Source: Micromussa lordhowensis
Lineage: Eukaryota > Cnidaria > Anthozoa > Scleractinia > Lobophylliidae
Direction of reading: 5' to 3'
NCBI GenBank assembly: GCA_964020085.1
Contig: OZ026608.1
Coordinates: 4,744,890-4,808,889, forward strand
DNA length: 64,000 bases
The translations under genes and the position numbers were made by a program. Positions within the stretch are counted from its first letter, which is position 1; the number at the start of each line of letters is the position of its first letter. The notes below the pieces were generated by a model. The model was not told the DNA's origin. It did not search any database and was given only the letters and a program-made list of their open reading frames with translations. Of the stretch, positions 46,952 through 60,330 are shown in pieces.

Positions 46952-49106
46952 AATATAACGTGAGAATTAGATGGCTTATATATTGAAGACAAAAGTCATT
47001 TTATCTGTCATATGGTAAGCACTGGAGTCGCAGATTAAAAAGTGTGCGCATGCGCCCTGCTAAAGGTAACATACATACAGTCATAAGCTTTTTCCGAATA
47101 ACTACAGGAGCTAATATCTTGGAGACATTACATTTACAGTTAAAATACATAACATCTACAGATGCCTACTAAATATGTCTGGATTTATGAAAACCGTGTT
47201 AAAACGAAATCAAGTGGTTTTTTTTTTTAATTGCTTATTTCTTCAATTTAATTTTCTTCCTTGCTCTCGCTATGACAGCAGATTGTAATTCGTACCTAGC
47301 ATGAAATGTAGAGAACTTCTTGCCGCATGTTTCATTGATCTTCCCTTTTTTTAAATTATTTATCCTACCAACCCCACCCCCCCCCTCCCCCCTTCGAATT
47401 TCTACTAGGTTTAGTCCAGGCTTCACTCCTTTGAATTCAGTTCGTGCGTTCGTTGACTCTGACATGGAGCCGATCGCTTAGCGTTCTGTATTTGCTGTCT
47501 AAAGGAAGTCTGCCTGAGGACATCATTAAGTCCAATGAAGGTGCAAGTCTAACGGTTTGCTAGCAAGCGTCGTCTATTATCCTACGCGGTAAGGCGGGCC
47601 TGATATGTATCAACGGAACATTTAGTCCCGTAAGGGCTTATAGGTGCAATGGACTAGACATTTCCAGCTGCTGTTGGCGTTATTTGCCCTGAACTTTGAT
47701 TTGGCTAAAGACTTAGAAAAAAATCTGTTGAAATGTGGATATGCCATTCCGCGCTCGACAAAAATCAAGTTCATCCGGGACATTGCTATTTGCAAGCAAA
47801 GCATGGCCAGGAGCAGAGTGAAGAACATGAGTTCAAGCGCTGATCGTGAGTAGAATTTCCTTGTTTGATCAATTTTAGGCGTTCTCGGCTTCGCTAACTA
47901 TCAGAACTGTCTGTGATTCGCTAGCGCGGAAGAATTTTATTTGCGTGTCTTCCGGCTGATGATTGATCAGTTTGTTGAAGTGTTGACATGTTGAAGTGCT
48001 CGCCAACTCATGATTATGGCCTAGTTTGTTTAAAGTTCGATCCATTCTCGATGTAGGAAGCTCTTGTTTAGTCCATTTAGGACGATGCAGGTTATAGAAA
48101 GCTAAACTTGATCAACTCTCCGCCGCCGTTTTTGACATCTGTGCCTTCGTGTGTTTATGTAGACCGTGGCTCCAATTTCATGTTCAAAGCACTCTTAATT
48201 AAATTGTAGAATTCATGATTCATCGAAAAGACGGTGAAACTAGTCCTCCTGGCCTGAAAAGGCATCCATGAGAGTTATTTCCCTTTATTTGAGCTATGAT
48301 AAGCCTTGTGGAAAGCTAGCGCTAAGACAGAATTGTATCACGATTATCAGTGACAAGTCAAATTCTGTGGCTACGTTTTTGCGAATCCAGACAGATATTG
48401 AAAGTAAATGTCACGTAAGGGCTACTAGTTGGCTGAAATGTAGAAGCAAATAGTCCATTTGACTGCTTACAATGCTCTTTTTGCCATGACTGGCTAATTT
48501 AATGCCTAGGAAAGACATAGTGAGGTCATTTAGCTAAAATCACAGAGGTTAAACATGTCTAAATTAGTGCCGCGAATCAAGTGATCAATTTAAGCTCTGA
48601 TTAAGCTTTGTTTGGCTAGTTCGACTCATTTGAAGCGATTTCAAAGGCTTGCATAGGCATGACATAGCTTCTATTAAAGAGTACATGAGGTAGAAAGCAC
48701 TCTCAGTACTACATGGTTTTATTTATGTACACTATCTGACCGATTTCCTAAAAACGTGCCTGCTGTTTTTAGTGCCTGCAGTCTTTAACACGGTTTTCAT
48801 AAATCCAGACATAAATACATAATATTTAAAGATATATTTATTAAAAAGAAGAGCCGCTGTACAAAATGCGGCCCTGGATTCTCTTTTAAAACCAGTAAAC
48901 TCATAGGTAGGGATAAAATCAGCTAGCGCATTCCGCAACTTAGCTGATACGTAAAAAAAAAGAGAAAAACGCAGTACCTCCAGACACCGGCGCTGGAGCG
49001 TCGTACCAAACGAGTCATCCCGGGATTTCGGCCCGTGCGATCGCTTTTGGACGCAGTTGGCCCTTCGCTGCTTTCTGCTACCGACCTTGCCTCCCGGTAC
49101 GGCATT
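46876..49106 (+). repeat. Unit 22 (2231 bp)
   Basis: Has 'ataacgtgag' (46954), 'cactcctttg' (47426) and 'ttcgtgcg' (47442, shared with units 26 and 29). Confidence 0.97.
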
Positions 49107-49182
49107 GAGGGAGAGATATGTCGGCCCCTAAACCATATGTGACAAATCCCACGCCTACTCACAGCTCCAAACCGCCCTTGTC
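48966..49182 (-). ncRNA. Candidate Pol III RNA gene, copy 22
   Basis: Body and upstream elements as in copy 1. Confidence 0.45.
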
Positions 49183-51327
49183 AATATAGCGTAAGAATTA
49201 GATGGCTTATATATTGAAGACAAAAGTCATTTTATCTGTCATATGGTAAGCACTGGAGTCGCAGATTAAAAAGTGTGCGCATGCGCCCTGCTAAAGGTAA
49301 CATACATACAGTCATAAGCTTTTTCCGAATAACTACAGGAGCTAATATCTTGGAGACATTACATTTACAGTTAAAATACATAACATCTACAGATGCCTAC
49401 TAAATATGTCTGGATTTATGAAAACCGTGTTAAAACGAAATCAAGTGGTTTTTTTTTTAATTGCTTATTTCTTCAATTTAATTTTCTTCCTTGCTCTCGC
49501 TATGACAGCAGATTGTAATTCGTACCTAGCATGAAATGTAGAGAACTTCTTGCCGCATGTTTCATTGATCTTCCCTTTTTTTAAATTATTTATCTTACTA
49601 ACCCCACCCCCCCCCCCTTCCCCTCTTCGAATTTCTACTAGGTTTAGTCCAGGCTTCACTCGTTTGAATTCAGTTCGCGCGTTCGTTGACTCTGACATGG
49701 AGCCGATCGCTTAGCGTTCTGTATTTGCTGTCTAAAGGAAGTCTGCCTGAGGACATCATTAAGTCCAATGAAGGTGCAAGTCTAACGGTTTGCTAGCAAG
49801 CGTCGTCTATTATCCTACGCGGTAAGGCGGGCCTGATATGTATCAACGGAACATTTAGTCCCGTAAGGGCTTATAGGTGCAATGGACTAGACATTTCCAG
49901 CTGCTGTTGGCGTTATTTGCCCTGAACTTTGATTTGGCTAAAGACTTAGAAAAAAATCTGTTGAAATGTGGATATGCCATTCCGCGCTCGACAAAAATCA
50001 AGTTCATCCGGGACATTGCTATTTGCAAGCAAAGCATGGCCAGGAGCAGAGTGAAGAACATGAGTTCAAGCGCTGATCGTGAGTAGAATTTCCTTGTTTG
50101 ATCAATTTTAGGCGTTCTCGGCTTCGCTAACTATCAGAACTGTCTGTGATTCGCTAGCGCGGAAGAATTTTATTTGCGTGTCTTCCGGCTGATGATTGAT
50201 CAGTTTGTTGAAGTGTTGACATGTTGAAGTGCTCGCCAACTCACGATTATGGCCTAGTTTGTTTAAAGTTCGATCCATTCTCGTTGTTTAGTCCATTTAG
50301 GACGATGCAGGTTATAGAAAGCTAAACTTGATCAACTCTCCGCCGCCGTTTTTGACATCTGTGCCTTCGTGTGTTTATGTAGACCGTGGCTCCAATTTCA
50401 TGTTCAAAGCACTCTTAATTAAATTGTAGAATTCATGATTCATCGAAAAGACGGTGAAACTAGTCCTCCTGGCCTGAAAAGGCATCCATGAGAGTTATTT
50501 CCCTTTATTTGAGCTATGATAAGCCTTGTGGAAAGCTAGCGCTAAGACAGAATTGTATCACGATTATCAGTGACAAGTCAAATTCTGTGGCTACGTTTTT
50601 GCGAATCCAGACAGATATTGAAAGTAAATGTCACGTAAGGGCTACTAGTTGGCTGAAATGTAGAAGCAAATAGTCCATTTGACTGCTTACAATGCTCTTT
50701 TTGCCATGACTGGCTAATTTAATGCCTAGGAAAGACATAGTGAGGTCATTTAGCTAAAATCACAGAGGTTAAACATGTCTAAATTAGTGCCGCGAATCAA
50801 GTGATCAATTTAAGCTCTGATTAAGCTTTGTTTGGCTAGTTCGACTCATTTGAAGCGATTTCAAAGGCTTGCATAGGCATGACATAGCTTCTATTAAAGA
50901 GTACATGAGGTAGAAAGCACTCTCAGTACTACATGGTTTTATTTATGTACACTATCTGACCGATTTCCTAAAAACGTGCCTGCTGTTTTTAGTGCCTGCA
51001 GTCTTTAACACGGTTTTCATAAATCCAGACATAAATACATAATATTTAAAGATATATTTATTAAAAAGAAGAGCCGCTGTACAAAATGCGGCCCTGGATT
51101 CTCTTTTAAAACCAGTAAACTCATAGGTAGGGATAAAATCAGCTAGCGCATTCCGCAACTTAGCTGATACGTAAAAAAAAAAGAGAAAAACGCAGTACCT
51201 CCAGACACCGGCGCTGGAGCGTCGTACCAAACGAGTCATCCCGGGATTTCGGCCCGTGCGATCGCTTTTGGACGCAGTTGGCCCTTCGCTGCTTTCTGCT
51301 ACCGACCTTGCCTCCCGGTACGGCATT
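49107..51327 (+). repeat. Unit 23 (2221 bp), 13-bp deletion
   Basis: Lacks 13 bp present in all other units after 'cattctcg' (junction 50283/50284). The C tract is rearranged ('ttcccctcttcg', 49618). Reverts to 'actcacgatt' (50240) although flanking units have 'actcatgatt'. Its A tract has ten A (near 51173). Confidence 0.97.
50283..50284. other. 13-bp deletion unique to unit 23
   Basis: The majority sequence has 'atgtaggaagctc' between 'cattctcg' and 'ttgtttag'. Here the flanks are joined directly. A CTC on each side may be the microhomology used. Confidence 0.9.
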
Positions 51328-51403
51328 GAGGGAGAGATATGTCGGCCCCTAAACCATATGTGACAAATCCCACGCCTACTCACAGCTCCAAACCGCCCTT
51401 GTC
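51187..51403 (-). ncRNA. Candidate Pol III RNA gene, copy 23
   Basis: Distal T tract of ten. One substitution ('gcgtgag') between start and TATA. Confidence 0.45.
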
Positions 51404-53559
51404 AATATAGCGTGAGAATTAGATGGCTTATATATTGAAGACAAAAGTCATTTTATCTGTCATATGGTAAGCACTGGAGTCGCAGATTAAAAAGTGTGCG
51501 CATGCGCCCTGCTAAAGGTAACATACATACAGTCATAAGCTTTTTCCGAATAACTACAGGAGCTAATATCTTGGAGACATTACATTTACAGTTAAAATAC
51601 ATAACATCTACAGATGCCTACTAAATATGTCTGGATTTATGAAAACCGTGTTAAAACGAAATCAAGTGGTTTTTTTTTTTAATTGCTTATTTCTTCAATT
51701 TAATTTTCTTCCTTGCTCTCGCTATGACAGCAGATTGTAATTCGTACCTAGCATGAAATGTAGAGAACTTCTTGCCGCATGTTTCATTGATCTTCCCTTT
51801 TTTTAAATTATTTATCCTACCAACCCCACCCCCCCCCCTCCCCCCTTCGAATTTCTACTAGGTTTAGTCCAGGCTTCACTCGTTTGAATTCAGTTCGCGC
51901 GTTCGTTGACTCTGACATGGAGCCGATCGCTTAGCGTTCTGTATTTGCTGTCTAAAGGAAGTCTGCCTGAGGACATCATTAAGTCCAATGAAGGTGCAAG
52001 TCTAACGGTTTGCTAGCAAGCGTCGTCTATTATCCTACGCGGTAAGGCGGGCCTGATATGTATCAACGGAACATTTAGTCCCGTAAGGGCTTATAGGTGC
52101 AATGGACTAGACATTTCCAGCTGCTGTTGGCGTTATTTGCCCTGAACTTTGATTTGGCTAAAGACTTAGAAAAAAATCTGTTGAAATGTGGATATGCCAT
52201 TCCGCGCTCGACAAAAATCAAGTTCATCCGGGACATTGCTATTTGCAAGCAAAGCATGGCCAGGAGCAGAGTGAAGAACATGAGTTCAAGCGCTGATCGT
52301 GAGTAGAATTTCCTTGTTTGATCAATTTTAGGCGTTCTCGGCTTCGCTAACTATCAGAACTGTCTGTGATTCGCTAGCGCGGAAGAATTTTATTTGCGTG
52401 TCTTCCGGCTGATGATTGATCAGTTTGTTGAAGTGTTGACATGTTGAAGTGCTCGCCAACTCATGATTATGGCCTAGTTTGTTTAAAGTTCGATCCATTC
52501 TCGATGTAGGAAGCTCTTGTTTAGTCCATTTAGGACGATGCAGGTTATAGAAAGCTAAACTTGATCAACTCTCCGCCGCCGTTTTTGACATCTGTGCCTT
52601 CGTGTGTTTATGTAGACCGTGGCTCCAATTTCATGTTCAAAGCACTCTTAATTAAATTGTAGAATTCATGATTCATCGAAAAGACGGTGAAACTAGTCCT
52701 CCTGGCCTGAAAAGGCATCCATGAGAGTTATTTCCCTTTATTTGAGCTATGATAAGCCTTGTGGAAAGCTAGCGCTAAGACAGAATTGTATCACGATTAT
52801 CAGTGACAAGTCAAATTCTGTGGCTACGTTTTTGCGAATCCAGACAGATATTGAAAGTAAATGTCACGTAAGGGCTACTAGTTGGCTGAAATGTAGAAGC
52901 AAATAGTCCATTTGACTGCTTACAATGCTCTTTTTGCCATGACTGGCTAATTTAATGCCTAGGAAAGACATAGTGAGGTCATTTAGCTAAAATCACAGAG
53001 GTTAAACATGTCTAAATTAGTGCCGCGAATCAAGTGATCAATTTAAGCTCTGATTAAGCTTTGTTTGGCTAGTTCGACTCATTTGAAGCGATTTCAAAGG
53101 CTTGCATAGGCATGACATAGCTTCTATTAAAGAGTACATGAGGTAGAAAGCACTCTCAGTACTACATGGTTTTATTTATGTACACTATCTGACCGATTTC
53201 CTAAAAACGTGCCTGCTGTTTTTAGTGCCTGCAGTCTTTAACACGGTTTTCATAAATCCAGACATAAATACATAATATTTAAAGATATATTTATTAAAAA
53301 GAAGAGCCGCTGTACAAAATGCGGCCCTGGATTCTCTTTTAAAACCAGTAAACTCATAGGTAGGGATAAAATCAGCTAGCGCATTCCGCAACTTAGCTGA
53401 TACGTAAAAAAAAAGAGAAAAACGCAGTACCTCCAGACACCGGCGCTGGAGCGTCGTACCAAACGAGTCATCCCGGGATTTCGGCCCGTGCGATCGCTTT
53501 TGGACGCAGTTGGCCCTTCGCTGCTTTCTGCTACCGACCTTGCCTCCCGGTACGGCATT
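51328..53559 (+). repeat. Unit 24 (2232 bp)
   Basis: 'agcgtgag' near 51409, shared with unit 25 and partly with unit 22. Otherwise typical of the right-hand block. Confidence 0.97.
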
Positions 53560-53635
53560 GAGGGAGAGATATGTCGGCCCCTAAACCATATGTGACAAAT
53601 CCCACGCCTACTCACAGCTCCAAACCGCCCTTGTC
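53419..53635 (-). ncRNA. Candidate Pol III RNA gene, copy 24
   Basis: Same 'gcgtgag' change between start and TATA as copy 23. Body as in copy 1. Confidence 0.45.
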
Positions 53636-55791
53636 AATATAGCGTGAGAATTAGATGGCTTATATATTGAAGACAAAAGTCATTTTATCTGTCATATGGT
53701 AAGCACTGGAGTCGCAGATTAAAAAGTGTGCGCATGCGCCCTGCTAAAGGTAACATACATACAGTCATAAGCTTTTTCCGAATAACTACAGGAGCTAATA
53801 TCTTGGAGACATTACATTTACAGTTAAAATACATAACATCTACAGATGCCTACTAAATATGTCTGGATTTATGAAAACCGTGTTAAAACGAAATCAAGTG
53901 GTTTTTTTTTTTAATTGCTTATTTCTTCAATTTAATTTTCTTCCTTGCTCTCGCTATGACAGCAGATTGTAATTCGTACCTAGCATGAAATGTAGAGAAC
54001 TTCTTGCCGCATGTTTCATTGATCTTCCCTTTTTTTAAATTATTTATCCTACCAACCCCACCCCCCCCTTTCCCCCCTTCGAATTTCTACTAGGTTTAGT
54101 CCAGGCTTCACTCGTTTGAATTCAGTTCGCGCGTTCGTTGACTCTGACATGGAGCCGATCGCTTAGCGTTCTGTATTTGCTGTCTAAAGGAAGTCTGCCT
54201 GAGGACATCATTAAGTCCAATGAAGGTGCAAGTCTAACGGTTTGCTAGCAAGCGTCGTCTATTATCCTACGCGGTAAGGCGGGCCTGATATGTATCAACG
54301 GAACATTTAGTCCCGTAAGGGCTTATAGGTGCAATGGACTAGACATTTCCAGCTGCTGTTGGCGTTATTTGCCCTGAACTTTGATTTGGCTAAAGACTTA
54401 GAAAAAAATCTGTTGAAATGTGGATATGCCATTCCGCGCTCGACAAAAATCAAGTTCATCCGGGACATTGCTATTTGCAAGCAAAGCATGGCCAGGAGCA
54501 GAGTGAAGAACATGAGTTCAAGCGCTGATCGTGAGTAGAATTTCCTTGTTTGATCAATTTTAGGCGTTCTCGGCTTCGCTAACTATCAGAACTGTCTGTG
54601 ATTCGCTAGCGCGGAAGAATTTTATTTGCGTGTCTTCCGGCTGATGATTGATCAGTTTGTTGAAGTGTTGACATGTTGAAGTGCTCGCCAACTCATGATT
54701 ATGGCCTAGTTTGTTTAAAGTTCGATCCATTCTCGATGTAGGAAGCTCTTGTTTAGTCCATTTAGGACGATGCAGGTTATAGAAAGCTAAACTTGATCAA
54801 CTCTCCGCCGCCGTTTTTGACATCTGTGCCTTCGTGTGTTTATGTAGACCGTGGCTCCAATTTCATGTTCAAAGCACTCTTAATTAAATTGTAGAATTCA
54901 TGATTCATCGAAAAGACGGTGAAACTAGTCCTCCTGGCCTGAAAAGGCATCCATGAGAGTTATTTCCCTTTATTTGAGCTATGATAAGCCTTGTGGAAAG
55001 CTAGCGCTAAGACAGAATTGTATCACGATTATCAGTGACAAGTCAAATTCTGTGGCTACGTTTTTGCGAATCCAGACAGATATTGAAAGTAAATGTCACG
55101 TAAGGGCTACTAGTTGGCTGAAATGTAGAAGCAAATAGTCCATTTGACTGCTTACAATGCTCTTTTTGCCATGACTGGCTAATTTAATGCCTAGGAAAGA
55201 CATAGTGAGGTCATTTAGCTAAAATCACAGAGGTTAAACATGTCTAAATTAGTGCCGCGAATCAAGTGATCAATTTAAGCTCTGATTAAGCTTTGTTTGG
55301 CTAGTTCGACTCATTTGAAGCGATTTCAAAGGCTTGCATAGGCATGACATAGCTTCTATTAAAGAGTACATGAGGTAGAAAGCACTCTCAGTACTACATG
55401 GTTTTATTTATGTACACTATCTGACCGATTTCCTAAAAACGTGCCTGCTGTTTTTAGTGCCTGCAGTCTTTAACACGGTTTTCATAAATCCAGACATAAA
55501 TACATAATATTTAAAGATATATTTATTAAAAAGAAGAGCCGCTGTACAAAATGCGGCCCTGGATTCTCTTTTAAAACCAGTAAACTCATAGGTAGGGATA
55601 AAATCAGCTAGCGCATTCCGCAACTTAGCTGATACGTAAAAAAAAAGAGAAAAACGCAGTACCTCCAGACACCGGCGCTGGAGCGTCGTACCAAACGAGT
55701 CATCCCGGGATTTCGGCCCGTGCGATCGCTTTTGGACGCAGTTGGCCCTTCGCTGCTTTCTGCTACCGACCTTGCCTCCCGGTACGGCATT
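53560..55791 (+). repeat. Unit 25 (2232 bp)
   Basis: The C tract is interrupted by three T ('cctttcccccc', near 54067). Shares 'agcgtgag' with unit 24. Confidence 0.97.
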
Positions 55792-55867
55792 GAGGGAGAG
55801 ATATGTCGGCCCCTAAACCATATGTGACAAATCCCACGCCTACTCACAGCTCCAAACCGCCCTTGTC
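55651..55867 (-). ncRNA. Candidate Pol III RNA gene, copy 25
   Basis: Body and upstream elements as in copy 1. Confidence 0.45.
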
Positions 55868-58023
55868 AATATAGCGTAAGAATTAGATGGCTTATATATT
55901 GAAGACAAAAGTCATTTTATCTGTCATATGGTAAGCACTGGAGTCGCAGATTAAAAAGTGTGCGCATGCGCCCTGCTAAAGGTAACATACATACAGTCAT
56001 AAGCTTTTTCCGAATAACTACAGGAGCTAATATCTTGGAGACATTACATTTACAGTTAAAATACATAACATCTACAGATGCCTACTAAATATGTCTGGAT
56101 TTATGAAAACCGTGTTAAAACGAAATCAAGTGGTTTTTTTTTTTAATTGCTTATTTCTTCAATTTAATTTTCTTCCTTGCTCTCGCTATGACAGCAGATT
56201 GTAATTCGTACCTAGCATGAAATGTAGAGAACTTCTTGCCGCATGTTTCATTGATCTTCCCTTTTTTTAAATTATTTATCCTACTAACCCCACCCCCCCC
56301 CCTCCCCCCTTCGAATTTCTACTAGGTTTAGTCCAGGCTTCACTCGTTTGAATTCAGTTCGTGCGTTCGTTGACTCTGACATGGAGCCGATCGCTTAGCG
56401 TTCTGTATTTGCTGTCTAAAGGAAGTCTGCCTGAGGACATCATTAAGTCCAATGAAGGTGCAAGTCTAACGGTTTGCTAGCAAGCGTCGTCTATTATCCT
56501 ACGCGGTAAGGCGGGCCTGATATGTATCAACGGAACATTTAGTCCCGTAAGGGCTTATAGGTGCAATGGACTAGACATTTCCAGCTGCTGTTGGCGTTAT
56601 TTGCCCTGAACTTTGATTTGGCTAAAGACTTAGAAAAAAATCTGTTGAAATGTGGATATGCCATTCCGCGCTCGACAAAAATCAAGTTCATCCGGGACAT
56701 TGCTATTTGCAAGCAAAGCATGGCCAGGAGCAGAGTGAAGAACATGAGTTCAAGCGCTGATCGTGAGTAGAATTTCCTTGTTTGATCAATTTTAGGCGTT
56801 CTCGGCTTCGCTAACTATCAGAACTGTCTGTGATTCGCTAGCGCGGAAGAATTTTATTTGCGTGTCTTCCGGCTGATGATTGATCAGTTTGTTGAAGTGT
56901 TGACATGTTGAAGTGCTCGCCAACTCATGATTATGGCCTAGTTTGTTTAAAGTTCGATCCATTCTCGATGTAGGAAGCTCTTGTTTAGTCCATTTAGGAC
57001 GATGCAGGTTATAGAAAGCTAAACTTGATCAACTCTCCGCCGCCGTTTTTGACATCTGTGCCTTCGTGTGTTTATGTAGACCGTGGCTCCAATTTCATGT
57101 TCAAAGCACTCTTAATTAAATTGTAGAATTCATGATTCATCGAAAAGACGGTGAAACTAGTCCTCCTGGCCTGAAAAGGCATCCATGAGAGTTATTTCCC
57201 TTTATTTGAGCTATGATAAGCCTTGTGGAAAGCTAGCGCTAAGACAGAATTGTATCACGATTATCAGTGACAAGTCAAATTCTGTGGCTACGTTTTTGCG
57301 AATCCAGACAGATATTGAAAGTAAATGTCACGTAAGGGCTACTAGTTGGCTGAAATGTAGAAGCAAATAGTCCATTTGACTGCTTACAATGCTCTTTTTG
57401 CCATGACTGGCTAATTTAATGCCTAGGAAAGACATAGTGAGGTCATTTAGCTAAAATCACAGAGGTTAAACATGTCTAAATTAGTGCCGCGAATCAAGTG
57501 ATCAATTTAAGCTCTGATTAAGCTTTGTTTGGCTAGTTCGACTCATTTGAAGCGATTTCAAAGGCTTGCATAGGCATGACATAGCTTCTATTAAAGAGTA
57601 CATGAGGTAGAAAGCACTCTCAGTACTACATGGTTTTATTTATGTACACTATCTGACCGATTTCCTAAAAACGTGCCTGCTGTTTTTAGTGCCTGCAGTC
57701 TTTAACACGGTTTTCATAAATCCAGACATAAATACATAATATTTAAAGATATATTTATTAAAAAGAAGAGCCGCTGTACAAAATGCGGCCCTGGATTCTC
57801 TTTTAAAACCAGTAAACTCATAGGTAGGGATAAAATCAGCTAGCGCATTCCGCAACTTAGCTGATACGTAAAAAAAAAGAGAAAAACGCAGTACCTCCAG
57901 ACACCGGCGCTGGAGCGTCGTACCAAACGAGTCATCCCGGGATTTCGGCCCGTGCGATCGCTTTTGGACGCAGTTGGCCCTTCGCTGCTTTCTGCTACCG
58001 ACCTTGCCTCCCGGTACGGCATT
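55792..58023 (+). repeat. Unit 26 (2232 bp)
   Basis: Has 'ctactaacccc' (56282) and 'ttcgtgcg' (56359), both also in unit 29 three units downstream. Confidence 0.97.
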
Positions 58024-58099
58024 GAGGGAGAGATATGTCGGCCCCTAAACCATATGTGACAAATCCCACGCCTACTCACAGCTCCAAACCGCCCTTGTC
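57883..58099 (-). ncRNA. Candidate Pol III RNA gene, copy 26
   Basis: Body and upstream elements as in copy 1. Confidence 0.45.
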
Positions 58100-60254
58100 A
58101 ATATAGCGTAAGAATTAGATGGCTTATATATTGAAGACAAAAGTCATTTTATCTGTCATATGGTAAGCACTGGAGTCGCAGATTAAAAAGTGTGCGCATG
58201 CGCCCTGCTAAAGGTAACATACATACAGTCATAAGCTTTTTCCGAATAACTACAGGAGCTAATATCTTGGAGACATTACATTTACAGTTAAAATACATAA
58301 CATCTACAGATGCCTACTAAATATGTCTGGATTTATGAAAACCGTGTTAAAACGAAATCAAGTGGTTTTTTTTTTTAATTGCTTATTTCTTCAATTTAAT
58401 TTTCTTCCTTGCTCTCGCTATGACAGCAGATTGTAATTCGTACCTAGCATGAAATGTAGAGAACTTCTTGCCGCATGTTTCATTGATCTTCCCTTTTTTA
58501 AATTATTTATCCTACCAACCCTACCCCCCCCCCTCCCCCCTTCGAATTTCTACTAGGTTTAGTCCAGGCTTCACTCGTTTGAATTCAGTTCGCGCGTTCG
58601 TTGACTCTGACATGGAGCCGATCGCTTAGCGTTCTGTATTTGCTGTCTAAAGGAAGTCTGCCTGAGGACATCATTAAGTCCAATGAAGGTGCAAGTCTAA
58701 CGGTTTGCTAGCAAGCGTCGTCTATTATCCTACGCGGTAAGGCGGGCCTGATATGTATCAACGGAACATTTAGTCCCGTAAGGGCTTATAGGTGCAATGG
58801 ACTAGACATTTCCAGCTGCTGTTGGCGTTATTTGCCCTGAACTTTGATTTGGCTAAAGACTTAGAAAAAAATCTGTTGAAATGTGGATATGCCATTCCGC
58901 GCTCGACAAAAATCAAGTTCATCCGGGACATTGCTATTTGCAAGCAAAGCATGGCCAGGAGCAGAGTGAAGAACATGAGTTCAAGCGCTGATCGTGAGTA
59001 GAATTTCCTTGTTTGATCAATTTTAGGCGTTCTCGGCTTCGCTAACTATCAGAACTGTCTGTGATTCGCTAGCGCGGAAGAATTTTATTTGCGTGTCTTC
59101 CGGCTGATGATTGATCAGTTTGTTGAAGTGTTGACATGTTGAAGTGCTCGCCAACTCATGATTATGGCCTAGTTTGTTTAAAGTTCGATCCATTCTCGAT
59201 GTAGGAAGCTCTTGTTTAGTCCATTTAGGACGATGCAGGTTATAGAAAGCTAAACTTGATCAACTCTCCGCCGCCGTTTTTGACATCTGTGCCTTCGTGT
59301 GTTTATGTAGACCGTGGCTCCAATTTCATGTTCAAAGCACTCTTAATTAAATTGTAGAATTCATGATTCATCGAAAAGACGGTGAAACTAGTCCTCCTGG
59401 CCTGAAAAGGCATCCATGAGAGTTATTTTTCTTTGTTTGAGCTATGATAAGCCTTGTGGAAAGCTAGCGCTAAGACAGAATTGTATCACGATTATCAGTG
59501 ACAAGTCAAATTCTGTGGCTACGTTTTTGCGAATCCAGACAGATATTGAAAGTAAATGTCACGTAAGGGCTACTAGTTGGCTGAAATGTAGAAGCAAATA
59601 GTCCATTTGACTGCTTACAATGCTCTTTTTGCCATGACTGGCTAATTTAATGCCTAGGAAAGACATAGTGAGGTCATTTAGCTAAAATCACAGAGGTTAA
59701 ACATGTCTAAATTAGTGCCGCGAATCAAGTGATCAATTTAAGCTCTGATTAAGCTTTGTTTGGCTAGTTCGACTCATTTGAAGCGATTTCAAAGGCTTGC
59801 ATAGGCATGACATAGCTTCTATTAAAGAGTACATGAGGTAGAAAGCACTCTCAGTACTACATGGTTTTATTTATGTACACTATCTGACCGATTTCCTAAA
59901 AACGTGCCTGCTGTTTTTAGTGCCTGCAGTCTTTAACACGGTTTTCATAAATCCAGACATAAATACATAATATTTAAAGATATATTTATTAAAAAGAAGA
60001 GCCGCTGTACAAAATGCGGCCCTGGATTCTCTTTTAAAACCAGTAAACTCATAGGTAGGGATAAAATCAGCTAGCGCATTCCGCAACTTAGCTGATACGT
60101 AAAAAAAAAGAGAAAAACGCAGTACCTCCAGACACCGGCGCTGGAGCGTCGTACCAAACGAGTCATCCCGGGATTTCGGCCCGTGCGATCGCTTTTGGAC
60201 GCAGTTGGCCCTTCGCTGCTTTCTGCTACCGACCTTGCCTCCCGGTACGGCATT
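58024..60254 (+). repeat. Unit 27 (2231 bp)
   Basis: Shares 'aaccctacccc' (58518) and 'tttgtttgag' (59433) with unit 28. Private 'ttatttttc' (59423) and one T fewer near 58497. Confidence 0.97.
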
Positions 60255-60330
60255 GAGGGAGAGATATGTCGGCCCCTAAACCATATGTGACAAATCCCAC
60301 GCCTACTCACAGCTCCAAACCGCCCTTGTC
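60114..60330 (-). ncRNA. Candidate Pol III RNA gene, copy 27
   Basis: Body and upstream elements as in copy 1. Confidence 0.45.
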